From assembly GCF_003610455.1 (NCBI RefSeq), contig NZ_RAQK01000001.1:310001-374000 (forward strand): 64,000 nt of DNA, written 5' to 3'. The notes under the pieces are model-generated. The model saw only the letters and a program-made list of their open reading frames with translations. It did no database searches and had not been told where the DNA came from. Made by a program: the position numbers and the translations under genes. Positions 36,559 to 45,267 of this stretch are shown here, in pieces. Position 1 is the stretch's first letter. Each line of letters begins with the position of its first letter. Source of the stretch: Sulfitobacter guttiformis. GTDB taxonomy: Bacteria; Pseudomonadota; Alphaproteobacteria; Rhodobacterales; Rhodobacteraceae.

Positions 36559-37584
36559 ATGCGAAACACCCGCTCGATCCCCACGCTCGACGATGTCGCA
36601 AAAAAGGCAGGCGTCTCCACCGCGACGGTTTCGCGGTGCATCAACACCCCCGACCGTGTAGTCCAGTCAACGCGCACACGCGTGCTCAAGGCGGTTGAGG
36701 CGCTGGGCTATACCCCGAATTTCGGGGCGCGGGTGATGGCGGCAAAGCGGACATTTACGATCGGTGCGATTATCCCAACGATGGAAAATGCGATTTTCGC
36801 CCGTGGCTTGCAGGCCTTTCAAGAAGAGTTGCGCAATCGCGGCTATACTTTGCTGGTGTCGAGTTCCTCATATGATCCGCAGATCGAGGAGGAGCAAATC
36901 CGCGCTCTTGTGGCCCGTGGCGCCGACGGTCTGCTTTTGATCGGCTATGACCGCGACCCCGCGCTCTACCGCTATCTCGAGCGGCAGGCAGTGCCTGCGC
37001 TAGTCGCTTGGGCCTATGCACCGGACGTCGCACTGCCTGCGATCGGGTTTGACAACCGCGCCGCGATGGCCCTGCTGGCAGAGAAAGTCCTGACCTTTGG
37101 CCACCGCCGCATCGGGGTCATTTCGGGCGTAATCAAAGGCAATGACCGTGCCGCCAACCGTGTCATGGGCATCAAGGATGCGCTGGCTGCGCGTGGCATT
37201 TCACCTGACACCATGACAGTGATCGAGACACCCTATGGGTTCGAGAATGGCGAGATAGCGATGACTGAATTGATGCAATCGTCTACTCCGCCGACGGTTG
37301 TGATGTGCGGCAATGATGTGTTGGCCGCAGGCGCGCTACGCGGGGCCAGTTTGCTGGGCTTCGGCGTGCCGGACGATGTCAGTGTCACCGGTTTCGATGA
37401 TATCGAGTTGGCCCGTGTCGTCACCCCCGCCCTCACGACTGTCCACGTACCCCACCGAGAAATGGGAACCAAGGCGGCAACCGCATTGATAGCATTGGTA
37501 GAAGGCGGGCAAAGTGTTGGCGCGCAAGAGCTGACGATAACGCTACAACTGCGCGACACGTTGGGCCCTCCCAAGAACATCTGA
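36559..37584 (+). CDS. LacI-family transcriptional regulator
   Basis: 341 residues from the ATG at 36559 (GAGGAGG six bases upstream; a TTG 18 bases earlier is less likely). The N-terminal helix-turn-helix reads TLDDVAKKAGVSTATVSRCINTPDRV (residues 8-33), followed by the hinge LGYTPNFGARVMA and a periplasmic-binding-protein-like effector domain (TIGAIIPTMENAIFARGLQ, HRRIGVISG, FGVPDDVSVTGFDDIELA). It probably senses a sulfonate or an intermediate and controls both arms of the locus. Effector unknown. Confidence 0.92.
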   Translation: MRNTRSIPTLDDVAKKAGVSTATVSRCINTPDRVVQSTRTRVLKAVEALGYTPNFGARVMAAKRTFTIGAIIPTMENAIFARGLQAFQEELRNRGYTLLVSSSSYDPQIEEEQIRALVARGADGLLLIGYDRDPALYRYLERQAVPALVAWAYAPDVALPAIGFDNRAAMALLAEKVLTFGHRRIGVISGVIKGNDRAANRVMGIKDALAARGISPDTMTVIETPYGFENGEIAMTELMQSSTPPTVVMCGNDVLAAGALRGASLLGFGVPDDVSVTGFDDIELARVVTPALTTVHVPHREMGTKAATALIALVEGGQSVGAQELTITLQLRDTLGPPKNI

Positions 37585-37781
37585 ACCTCGCCCTGCGCGC
37601 ATTTTGACCGGTACTTGAATTCGCTCGTTTTCTCGGATGCAGCGGCTGTAGGTCACGCAGATCCCTCCAGCGGCATCTGCAGGGCCAATGTGACACTCGA
37701 ATAGTTCGCTGCTTAAGGTGCGTGACAATCCGCGTCGCATTGATAAGGCTCTTCCGCAGCAGGATCGCGAAGGAGAGACAG

Positions 37782-39023
37782 ATGCATATTTTGGTCGCAG
37801 GCGCGGGGATCGTCGGCATATCGACTGCTATTTGGCTGCAACGTGCAGGCCACAACGTCACTGTGGTGGAGCGGATCGGCCCTGCATCGGGCACAAGTCA
37901 TGGCAATGCCGGCGTGCTGGCAGCAGGGGCGGTTGTCCCTGTCACCACACCAGGTTTGCTGCGCAAAGCACCTGCGATGTTGCTCGACCGCGACGCACCT
38001 CTGTTTCTACGCTGGTCCTACCTACCGCGCCTCGTGCCATTTTTGCGCAAATACCTGTCTTATGCGACCGAAGCACATGTCGACCACTATGGCAGGGCAA
38101 TGTCGTCTCTGCTCCACGACAGCGTCGAGCAACATCAGGCGCTGGCGGCGGATACACCCGCCGCCGCATATATCACCACCGAGGATTATTGTTTTGGCTA
38201 TGCCACCCGCGCCGATTTCGACGCTGATGCCTATAGCTGGGGAAAGCGCGATGCGCAGGGTGTCCGCTATGACGTGGTAAGCGGTGCGGAATACGCGACC
38301 TATGATCCTGTATTCGGCACCGATACATTCGAGACTGTTGTGCGCTGCAAAAATCATGGCCGCATCAGCGACCCCGGCGCCTATGTGCGCGCGCTGGCCG
38401 ACCATTTTGTGGCCGAGGGCGGCACACTGCTGATTGCCGACATCACCGACATTGAGATGACAGATGGGGCGGTCAACGCGCTGATGACGGCAAACGGCGC
38501 TCTGCGCGCAGATAAGATCGTCTTCGCCATGGGGCCATGGTCACGCAAGATTGCCCATAAATTAGGCGTAAAAGTCCCGTTTGAAAGCGAACGCGGATAT
38601 CATATCGAAATGACAAACCCCTCAACGATGCCGCGTGCGCCAATGATGGTGGCGTCGGGCAAGTTCGTGCTAACACCGATGCGCGGGCGGCTGCGCGCGG
38701 CAGGCGTGATCGAATTTGGCGGCCTTGATGCCCCTGCATCCCGTGCCCCGCTGGAAATGCTGCACCGTCAGGTAAAAAAGCTCCTCCCCTCGTTGCAATA
38801 CGAAGACGTGGTCGAATGGATGGGCCACCGCCCCGCCCCTGGCGATAGCCTACCATTAATTGGAGCAAATGATACCCGCGGTCTCAGCTATAGCGCCTTT
38901 GGCCATCAGCATGTTGGATTGACAGGCGGGCCAAAAACGGGTCGGGTGCTGGCAGAGCTGATATCGGCGCGCACACCAAACATGGACATGCGCGCTTTTG
39001 ATCCCTCGAAATACAAGGCGTAA
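37782..39023 (+). CDS. DadA-like FAD-dependent oxidoreductase
   Basis: 413 residues from the ATG at 37782 (AAGGAGA upstream). The N-terminal FAD site is HILVAGAGIVGISTAIWLQRAGHNVTVVER; later motifs are GRISDPGAYVRALADHF, FAMGPWSRKIAHKLG, ERGYHIEM and SAFGHQHVGLTGGPKTGR. This is the D-amino-acid dehydrogenase / DAO branch, which also includes FAD enzymes acting on 2-hydroxy acids. Encoded between the sulfonate regulator and the TRAP transporter, 36 bases before dctP, it is placed to oxidise an imported sulfonated amino or hydroxy acid to sulfopyruvate, the ComDE substrate. That role is inference; D-amino-acid dehydrogenase is the safe family name. Confidence 0.88.
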   Translation: MHILVAGAGIVGISTAIWLQRAGHNVTVVERIGPASGTSHGNAGVLAAGAVVPVTTPGLLRKAPAMLLDRDAPLFLRWSYLPRLVPFLRKYLSYATEAHVDHYGRAMSSLLHDSVEQHQALAADTPAAAYITTEDYCFGYATRADFDADAYSWGKRDAQGVRYDVVSGAEYATYDPVFGTDTFETVVRCKNHGRISDPGAYVRALADHFVAEGGTLLIADITDIEMTDGAVNALMTANGALRADKIVFAMGPWSRKIAHKLGVKVPFESERGYHIEMTNPSTMPRAPMMVASGKFVLTPMRGRLRAAGVIEFGGLDAPASRAPLEMLHRQVKKLLPSLQYEDVVEWMGHRPAPGDSLPLIGANDTRGLSYSAFGHQHVGLTGGPKTGRVLAELISARTPNMDMRAFDPSKYKA

Positions 39024-39058
39024 GGGCCACCAGAGCCTCAACCAACCGGGAGACGACA

Positions 39059-40048
39059 ATGAGTATTCTTAGCAAACTGGCATGCACAGCAGCCACAACC
39101 GCCCTGCTCGCAGGAGCCGCCCTTGCCGACGGTCACGCACAAAAATGGGACATGCCGATGGCCTATTCGGCCACCAACTTCCACTCCGAACAAGGGGTGA
39201 TTTTTGCGGATCGCGTCCGCGAGTACACGAATGGTGCGATCGACATTACTGTTCATGCCGGCGGCGCGCTGTTTGGCGGGGGTGATATCAAACGTGCGGT
39301 GCAAACCGGTCAGGTCAACATTGGCGAACGTCTGATGTCGAGCCATGCAAACGAAGATCCACTGCTGGGATGGGACAACCTGCCCTTCGTCGCCACCAGC
39401 TATGCCGACAACCAGAAACTTTGGGATGGCGCGAAAGAAATCGTAAACGCAAAGCTGGCGGATCAGAACCTCTATACCCTCTACACATGCGCATGGCCGG
39501 GTCAGGGTTTCTACTTCAACAAGGAGGTTAATTCCTCCGCTGACACCCAAGGGCTCAAGTTCCGCTCGTACAACACCGCAACTGCGACATTCGCTGAAGA
39601 ACTGGGCATGATCCCAGTCCAGATCGAAGCGGCGGAGCTGTCACAGGCGCTCGCAACAGGGGTGGCGAACGCGTTCATCTCTTCAGGCTCAACCGGATAT
39701 GACAACAAGGTCTGGGAAAATCTGAGCCACTATTACAAGGTCAACGCATGGCTGCCGCGCAACTATGTAATGGTGAACAAGCAGGCTTGGGACGCACTCG
39801 ATGCCGATGTTCAGGCAGGTGTCACAAAGGCAGCAGAAGAAACCGCTGCTTCGTGTAATGCAAAGTCCGAAGAGCTGTCAGATTTCTACTTTGCCGAGCT
39901 GGAAAAAAACGGGATGACCGTGGTCGATGCCTCGCCGGAGTTTTTGGCAGAGCTGGAAGCCATTGGCGAGAAAATGACGGCCGAGTGGCTGGAGACAGCA
40001 GGGGCGGACGGTCAGGCAATCCTCGATGCCTATGACGCCTCGAACTAA
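39059..40048 (+). CDS. dctP: TRAP transporter solute-binding protein (DctP family)
   Basis: Periplasmic binding protein that delivers an anionic substrate to the DctQM permease. 329 residues with a cleavable signal peptide (SKLACTAATTALLAGAALADG, cleavage near residue 24). The mature protein has the DctP layout: EYTNGAIDITVHAGGALFGGG, QTGQVNIGERLMSS, the substrate-gate segment LKFRSYNTATATFAEELG with the arginine that pairs with the ligand carboxylate, then LPRNYVMVNKQAWDAL. C3 sulfonates are proposed substrates given the locus (roseobacter DHPS uptake uses the HpsKLM TRAP system), but the ligand cannot be read from sequence. Confidence 0.92.
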   Translation: MSILSKLACTAATTALLAGAALADGHAQKWDMPMAYSATNFHSEQGVIFADRVREYTNGAIDITVHAGGALFGGGDIKRAVQTGQVNIGERLMSSHANEDPLLGWDNLPFVATSYADNQKLWDGAKEIVNAKLADQNLYTLYTCAWPGQGFYFNKEVNSSADTQGLKFRSYNTATATFAEELGMIPVQIEAAELSQALATGVANAFISSGSTGYDNKVWENLSHYYKVNAWLPRNYVMVNKQAWDALDADVQAGVTKAAEETAASCNAKSEELSDFYFAELEKNGMTVVDASPEFLAELEAIGEKMTAEWLETAGADGQAILDAYDASN

Positions 40049-40061
40049 GCGTCACTGACAC

Positions 40062-40096
40062 AACCGCGCCCTTCCTTTGGCTGGGCGCGGTTTATT
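40062..40096 (+). terminator. Attenuating hairpin between dctP and dctQ
   Basis: AACCGCGCCC (40062-40071), 11-base loop, GGGCGCGGTT (40083-40092), then TATTCC after two stem T. A 10-bp perfect stem just after dctP would reduce read-through and keep the binding protein in excess over the permease, as is common in TRAP operons. Confidence 0.65.
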
Positions 40097-40111
40097 CCAA
40101 GGAAATGTGAA

Positions 40112-40825
40112 ATGCGCGACTGGTCGCCGGTGTTTGGTCTGCCTTTGTGGGTATGGCTGTTTGTTTTGCCCCTGATGTTCGGTGTTGTGTGCTTTTTCGC
40201 CAAGGCCCCGATGGAGCGGCGGCTGCGACCTGTCTGGCGGGTGCTGGACGGTGTTTATTTTGCTTCCGGTGCGGTGGCCGCGTTTTTCATGTGCATGATC
40301 CTTTTGTTGATCGTGGCACAAATGATCGCCCGCTGGACGGGCTTCGCTTTGCCCGGAACAACAGAATTTGCGGGCTACGCCATGGCAGCCACATCGTTTT
40401 TCGCGCTCTGCCACGCGCTCACGCGGGGGGCGCATATCCGCGTGTCTATCGTACTGAACTGGAACCGGTTTACCTCCCGCTGGCTCGATATTTTTGCAGT
40501 CACAGGGGCCGCAATCATCGCCACATATTTTGCCCGTTTCGCAGTCAAGACGAACATTTTCTCCGAGATGCTCAATGACCGCACGCAGGGACAGGACCAG
40601 ATCCCCGAATGGGTCGTCACGGTGTTGTCGCTGCCTGCAACGCCGATCGGCGAATGGGGCAATGTCATGGGCAATGCCAGCACAGATTTGATATACACCC
40701 CGCTTTGGATACCCCAACTCGCCATGTCGGCGGGTGCGATCCTGTTGGCCATCGCCCTGTGGGATACGCTCTACCGCACTATTATTACGGGCAAGAATCC
40801 CATTATTTCGGAGGCGGTAGAATGA
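40112..40825 (+). CDS. dctQ: TRAP transporter small permease subunit (DctQ family)
   Basis: 237 residues, somewhat long for DctQ. It has an extra N-terminal helix (residues 8-30, LPLWVWLFVLPLMFGVVCFF), then the DctQ core with helices near 48-75, 86-108, 128-150 and 190-215. The core carries MIARWTGFALPGTTEFAGYAMAATSFFALCHALTRGAHIRV, the GT.E......F.AL..A...G.HI.V pattern of this family. AAGGAA lies eight bases before the ATG. It overlaps dctM by four bases. Confidence 0.88.
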   Translation: MRDWSPVFGLPLWVWLFVLPLMFGVVCFFAKAPMERRLRPVWRVLDGVYFASGAVAAFFMCMILLLIVAQMIARWTGFALPGTTEFAGYAMAATSFFALCHALTRGAHIRVSIVLNWNRFTSRWLDIFAVTGAAIIATYFARFAVKTNIFSEMLNDRTQGQDQIPEWVVTVLSLPATPIGEWGNVMGNASTDLIYTPLWIPQLAMSAGAILLAIALWDTLYRTIITGKNPIISEAVE

Positions 40826-42135
40826 TCGAAGCCTATGCCACGGTCGTCTTTCTATGTGTACTGTTCGGGCTTCTCGCCTCTTCGATCTGGATCGGCCTTG
40901 CGCTGATGGGCGTCGCTTGGGTAGGGCTTGAGCTGTTTACCACCCGCCCTGCCGGTGACGCAATGATCACCACAATCTGGACCTCCAGCAGCAGTTGGAC
41001 CCTCACGGCCCTGCCCCTGTTCATCTGGATGGGCGAAATCCTCTATCGCACGCGCCTGAGCCAGGACATGTTTCGAGGTCTGGCGCCATGGATGCGGTTC
41101 CTGCCCGGCGGTCTGCTACATACCAACATCGCGGGCTGTACGATCTTCGCCGCCGTCTCCGGCTCCTCGGCGGCAACATTGACCACAGTGGGCAAAATGA
41201 GCATCCCCGAATTGCGCAAGCGCGGCTATCCCGAATATATGATCGTAGGCACTTTGGCAGGGGCTGCGACGCTGGGCCTGATGATCCCGCCTTCGCTCAC
41301 GCTCATCGTATATGGCGTCTCGATCAACGAAAGCATTATCAAACTGTTCATGGCAGGCATCATCCCCGGTCTCGTTCTGGCTGGATTGTTCATGAGTTAT
41401 ATCGTGGCGTGGCACTACATCCGCCCCAGCGAACGCCCTGCCCCAGAACCTGCGATGTCATTTGGCAAAATGCTATCGGAGAGCCGCTTTCTGGTGCCGG
41501 TCCTGATCCTTGTGTGCGCGGTCATCGGGTCTATGTATTTCGGATGGGCCACAGCGACCGAGGCCGCAGCCGTGGGCGTTATCGGTTCGCTTACATTGGC
41601 GCTGTTTCAAGGCTCGCTCAGCTTCAACACTTTCCTCGAAAGTCTGATGGGCGCCACCCGTACCTCAGCAATGATCGCGCTCATTCTGATGGGCGCGGCA
41701 TTCCTGTCGCTCTCGATGGGGTTTACCGGGTTGCCGCGTGCACTGGCCGCATGGATCAACGCGCTTGAACTGTCACCCATCACCCTCATCGCAGCCCTCA
41801 CCGTGTTCTACATAATCCTTGGCATGTTCCTCGACGGAATCTCCTCGGTTGTGCTGACAATGGCCATCGTCGAGCCGATGATCCGCGGCGCAGGTATCGA
41901 CGTGATCTGGTTCGGCATTTTTATCGTTGTGGTGGTCGAGATGGCACAAGTCACCCCGCCCATCGGCTTCAACCTGTTTGTCCTTCAAGGCATGACCAAA
42001 CACGAGATCTCTTATATCTCCAAGGTGGCCCTCCCGATGGTCGGTCTCATGCTGATCATGGTGATCATCCTTGTAATCTGGCCAGAGTTGGCCACATGGC
42101 TACCGGAAAAGATCATCTCCAATCAGGCGAGGTGA
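40822..42135 (+). CDS. dctM: TRAP transporter large permease subunit (DctM family)
   Basis: 437-residue membrane protein with about 12 helices that carries the sodium-coupled transport path. Start at 40822 in an ATGA overlap with dctQ; a longer frame from 40609 is antisense to nothing useful and lies inside dctQ. Family motifs: GCTIFAAVSGSSAATLTTVGKMSIPELRKRGYPE near residue 105, GTLAGAATLGLMIPPSLTLIVYG, and close to the end DVIWFGIFIVVVVEMAQVTPPIGFNLFVLQG. Confidence 0.95.
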   Translation: MIEAYATVVFLCVLFGLLASSIWIGLALMGVAWVGLELFTTRPAGDAMITTIWTSSSSWTLTALPLFIWMGEILYRTRLSQDMFRGLAPWMRFLPGGLLHTNIAGCTIFAAVSGSSAATLTTVGKMSIPELRKRGYPEYMIVGTLAGAATLGLMIPPSLTLIVYGVSINESIIKLFMAGIIPGLVLAGLFMSYIVAWHYIRPSERPAPEPAMSFGKMLSESRFLVPVLILVCAVIGSMYFGWATATEAAAVGVIGSLTLALFQGSLSFNTFLESLMGATRTSAMIALILMGAAFLSLSMGFTGLPRALAAWINALELSPITLIAALTVFYIILGMFLDGISSVVLTMAIVEPMIRGAGIDVIWFGIFIVVVVEMAQVTPPIGFNLFVLQGMTKHEISYISKVALPMVGLMLIMVIILVIWPELATWLPEKIISNQAR

Positions 42136-42144
42136 CGCGCGCAG

Positions 42145-42813
42145 ATGATCCCGCACGTCACCGTCCTGCAACTCGATACCGGTTTTCCGCGCATCGCGGG
42201 AGATGTTGGCAGCCCCGACAGCTACGCGCGCCCGCCCCAAATCATCCGCATCTGTGGGGCGTCTGTAGCGCGGATTGTGACGGACAGTCCGGAATCCATT
42301 GATATCGCCCCCTTCGAGGAGGCGCTGGCGCAGGCGCGGGGGGATATAATCGTCACTTCCTGCGGGTTCCTATCCTATTGGCAGGCACACCTTGCGGCCA
42401 TGACCGACCGCCCGTTTATCAGCTCGTCGCTGACAGCGCTGGACGATCTTGCGCAGACATATGCGCCGGATGAATTACGCATCCTTACGTTTGATGAGGC
42501 CGCTTTAGGAGAAGGACATTTGGGCAAGCATCAGACTTATCTGGATTCACGCGTCGGCTTGCCTGAAGCCAACCATCTTCGGCAGGTAATCAAGAGCAAC
42601 AGGAAAAACCTCGACAGGGCGCAAGCGACAGATGAGATCACTGCCCTGCTGCGCGAAAGCCAAAACGCAACTCACCGTCATATACTGCTGGAATGTACAA
42701 ATCTGCCCCCCTACCGCGCCGCCATCAGGGCCGCGACAGGATTGCCTGTCACCGATATTCTCACCTGCATCGAAACCATCTGTCCGGGTGCTATCGCGCC
42801 AGAATTCAGTTGA
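42145..42813 (+). CDS. Aspartate/glutamate racemase superfamily protein
   Basis: A 222-residue protein with the two-cysteine arrangement of PLP-independent racemases: a first cysteine in VTSCGFLSYW (about residue 73) and a second in LLECTNLPPY (about residue 184), near 110 residues apart as in Asp/Glu and hydantoin racemases. The N-terminus is short. It is the last gene of the regulator-flavoprotein-TRAP series, nine bases after dctM. Cysteate is the sulfonic analogue of aspartate, so this protein could invert cysteate, feeding the D form to the DadA-like enzyme. Substrate is not proven; malonate/maleate-related members of the superfamily are alternatives. Confidence 0.78.
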   Translation: MIPHVTVLQLDTGFPRIAGDVGSPDSYARPPQIIRICGASVARIVTDSPESIDIAPFEEALAQARGDIIVTSCGFLSYWQAHLAAMTDRPFISSSLTALDDLAQTYAPDELRILTFDEAALGEGHLGKHQTYLDSRVGLPEANHLRQVIKSNRKNLDRAQATDEITALLRESQNATHRHILLECTNLPPYRAAIRAATGLPVTDILTCIETICPGAIAPEFS

Positions 42814-43138
42814 TTGGAAACCGTTTGAGGCACAGAGGGGCATTGCGCTGGTAGTCTTCCAGCGTCGCCTCGACACCACGGCGGTCCCGCATGGCCTCCA
42901 TAGCGCGCTTCTTCTCGGTCCAGTTGCCTCCCACATGCCGTTCGAGGATCAACACCGATATTCCAACAAGCACGTCCTTTTGCGGGGTGTCCATAAGCCC
43001 CGCCCCATTCAGCATAACGCCCGTCATCGCCATCATATTTGCGCAGCGGATCGCGGCAGCCTCTTCCCCCTCATAGACACGCTGCGCGGCGGTCGCAGTG
43101 CCCGCCACCAGCATCAGCACAAGGGCCAGAACCCGCAT
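42806..43138 (-). CDS. Small secreted protein, function unknown
   Basis: 110 residues from the ATG at 43138, which shares one base with the stop of the gene upstream (TGATG). A signal peptide is visible (RVLALVLMLVAGTATAAQ, cleavage near residue 18), then a mature domain with cysteines in AIRCANMMAMTG and APLCLKRF that may form a disulfide. I do not recognise the family. It converges with the racemase-like gene, overlapping its end by eight bases. Confidence 0.75.
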   Translation of the reverse strand: MRVLALVLMLVAGTATAAQRVYEGEEAAAIRCANMMAMTGVMLNGAGLMDTPQKDVLVGISVLILERHVGGNWTEKKRAMEAMRDRRGVEATLEDYQRNAPLCLKRFPIN

Positions 43139-43377
43139 CAAAATACCTTGAATGTCATAGTTGTGAGCGACCGCTCGATCCCTTCGATGTCAAGAAGGTT
43201 GTCATTGATATAGACACCCACATCCTTATCGCTCGGAATATAGGCCTTCATCATCAGGTCGAAATCACCCGACGTCGAGTACAGCTCGGAATGGATTTCG
43301 CGCAAGGTTATAGCCTCGGCCACCTTATAGGTTGTCCCCGGACGGCACCGGATCTGGATGAAAACACATGTACTCAT
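43138..43377 (-). CDS. Stand-alone Lrp/AsnC effector-binding (RAM) domain protein
   Basis: 79 residues with only the ligand-binding half of an Lrp/AsnC regulator: FIQIRCRPGTTYKVAEAI, then REIHSELYSTSGDFDLMMKAYIPSDKDVG and ERSLTTMTFKVF, the beta-alpha-beta-beta-alpha-beta pattern of the RAM domain. There is no DNA-binding domain. Such stand-alone modules are common in Rhodobacteraceae; they may sense amino acids or associate with full-length regulators. Cotranscribed with the secreted protein gene downstream. Confidence 0.85.
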   Translation of the reverse strand: MSTCVFIQIRCRPGTTYKVAEAITLREIHSELYSTSGDFDLMMKAYIPSDKDVGVYINDNLLDIEGIERSLTTMTFKVF

Positions 43378-43503
43378 GGGCGGCTCCTGTTTTCGCGTGT
43401 TCTCAGACTCTCACGAAGGCCCAAGCACCGCAATCCCCCATCGCCCCTTGGCGCGGCGTCCAGCACTGTTATAAGGACACAAACCCGTTAACGGAGGCCC
43501 TCC

Positions 43504-44091
43504 ATGCGCACCGCACTGATCACCCGCAAAACTGCCGAGACTGATATCAGCGTCGAGATTAACCTCGATGGCACAGGGGTCTACGACAACAAAACCGGCG
43601 TGGGCTTTTTTGATCACATGCTAGACCAACTGTCGCGGCATGCCCTGATTGATATGACGGTGCGCTGTTCGGGCGATCTGCACATCGATGATCACCACAC
43701 AGTCGAGGATGTTGGCATCGCTTTGGGTCAGGCCCTGACGCAGGCAGTTGGCGACAAACGCGGCATCGTGCGCTACGGTGCTTGCCTATTGCCGATGGAC
43801 GATGCCTTGGTGCGCGCGGCCCTCGATTTGTCGGGCCGTCCTTTCCTTGTTTGGAATGTCGATCTGCCCACTGCAAAAATTGGTAGTTTTGATACCGAAC
43901 TGGTGCGCGAATTCTTTCAGGCCTTTGCCACACATGGCGGCATTACCCTGCACGTGGACCAGTTGCACGGCCTCAATTCACACCACATTGCGGAGGCCGC
44001 GTTCAAAGCTGTCGCCCGTGCCCTGCGCGACGCGCTCGAACTTGATCCACGCAAATCGGATGCCATACCGTCGACCAAGGGCATTCTGTAA
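43504..44091 (+). CDS. hisB: Imidazoleglycerol-phosphate dehydratase
   Basis: Sixth step of histidine synthesis, a Mn-dependent dehydratase, here monofunctional (195 residues) without the phosphatase domain found in enterics. Motifs: [36 protein letters not shown] and the second histidine set [24 protein letters not shown] precedes the ATG at optimal distance. It is followed directly by hisH with no gap. Confidence 0.97.
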   Translation: MRTALITRKTAETDISVEINLDGTGVYDNKTGVGFFDHMLDQLSRHALIDMTVRCSGDLHIDDHHTVEDVGIALGQALTQAVGDKRGIVRYGACLLPMDDALVRAALDLSGRPFLVWNVDLPTAKIGSFDTELVREFFQAFATHGGITLHVDQLHGLNSHHIAEAAFKAVARALRDALELDPRKSDAIPSTKGIL

Positions 44092-44730
44092 ATGCTGACT
44101 GCAATAATCGACTACGAGAGCGGCAATCTACATTCCGCCCATAAAGCATTCGAGCGGATGGCGCGCGAAGCAGATGCGGGCGAAGTTATTGTTACAGCAG
44201 ACGCGGACGTGATCGCCCGTGCGGACCGCATCGTACTTCCGGGTGACGGGGCATTTCCCGCCTGTATGGCAGCGCTCAAAGGGAAAAGCGGTATTTTTGC
44301 CGCAATGACCGAGGCGGTCGAGCAAAAGGGGCGCCCGTTCCTTGGTATTTGCGTAGGTATGCAGCTGATGGCGTCGTGGGGCCGCGAATATGAAGATACG
44401 CGTGGACTTGATTGGGTTGGAGGTGAAGTGACCCGCATCACCCCTGCCGACAAATCGCTGAAAGTACCTCATATGGGCTGGAACGATCTGGTCATTGATG
44501 TGCCGCATAGCGTGTTCGAAGGTATAAAAACCGGTGACCACACTTATTTCGTGCACAGCTATCACATGGCAGTGACTGATCCGGCCCAGCGCCTTGCCCA
44601 TGTTGATTACGCAAGCGACGTCACCGCCGTAATAGGCCGCGACAACATGCTCGGCATGCAGTTCCACCCTGAGAAAAGTCAGGCAACAGGCCTGCGCATG
44701 ATCACAAATTTCCTGAAATGGGCGCCGTAG
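44092..44730 (+). CDS. hisH: Imidazole glycerol phosphate synthase, glutamine amidotransferase subunit
   Basis: Class I amidotransferase that supplies ammonia to HisF. 212 residues: IDYESGNLHSAHKAFERMA at the start, catalytic cysteine in FLGICVGMQLMASWG, and the histidine/glutamate pair in MQFHPEKSQ. The start codon abuts the hisB stop. Its partner hisF lies about 2 kb downstream, past two opposed DUF2147 genes and hisA. Confidence 0.97.
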   Translation: MLTAIIDYESGNLHSAHKAFERMAREADAGEVIVTADADVIARADRIVLPGDGAFPACMAALKGKSGIFAAMTEAVEQKGRPFLGICVGMQLMASWGREYEDTRGLDWVGGEVTRITPADKSLKVPHMGWNDLVIDVPHSVFEGIKTGDHTYFVHSYHMAVTDPAQRLAHVDYASDVTAVIGRDNMLGMQFHPEKSQATGLRMITNFLKWAP

Positions 44731-44739
44731 CCCCAAGCG

Positions 44740-45129
44740 TTAGCGCACGCGCCGCCATGTGACCTTGCTGCACTCCATTCCATTGCAGTTCTCGAACCGC
44801 ATCAGATTGCCCTCAACCTTCATCCGCGCCCGTAACAGCTTATTGCTTGCAGGCTCCCAGACGTCGCCCGAAAACATGCCTTCTTCGTCAGGGACAAGGT
44901 TGATCAACACACGGTGGCCAACCGAACGCGAGGGCGCATCATAACCGCGCCGGTCTTTGACCCGCTCAACCTGACCGCAAATCGCCCGCCCGCATGCCCG
45001 CGTGCGGACGTGCAAAACGATGCCCATGTTGTCTGGATTACTTTGCCAAAGGCCAATAGGTACATCGGCCTGCGCGGTCCCCACACCACTGGCTATCGCC
45101 AAAATAGCGACGCTCAAAATTTTCTTCAT
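44740..45129 (-). CDS. DUF2147 secreted protein, copy 1
   Basis: 129 residues from the ATG at 45129; a signal peptide covers residues 1-22 (KKILSVAILAIASGVGTAQA). The mature domain starts VPIGLWQ and has CGRAICGQVERVKD, GDVWEPASNKLLRARMKVEGNLMRFENCNG and an end CSKVTWRRVR, which fits the DUF2147 family (periplasmic beta-barrel-like domain of unknown function). A paralogue follows upstream on the same strand. Both oppose the his genes. Confidence 0.85.
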   Translation of the reverse strand: MKKILSVAILAIASGVGTAQADVPIGLWQSNPDNMGIVLHVRTRACGRAICGQVERVKDRRGYDAPSRSVGHRVLINLVPDEEGMFSGDVWEPASNKLLRARMKVEGNLMRFENCNGMECSKVTWRRVR

Positions 45130-45267
45130 TTCAAAAACCCCAGCGCGCCCAAGCCCTTGTGCCGCAGCAGCACAAGCAAAAGGCGCAGATCTATGATACA
45201 CCTGCGCCTCTCATTTTAGTGATGTTATTTCTGCATGGCTCGGCGGAGGCACGCAAATGATGTTGGT

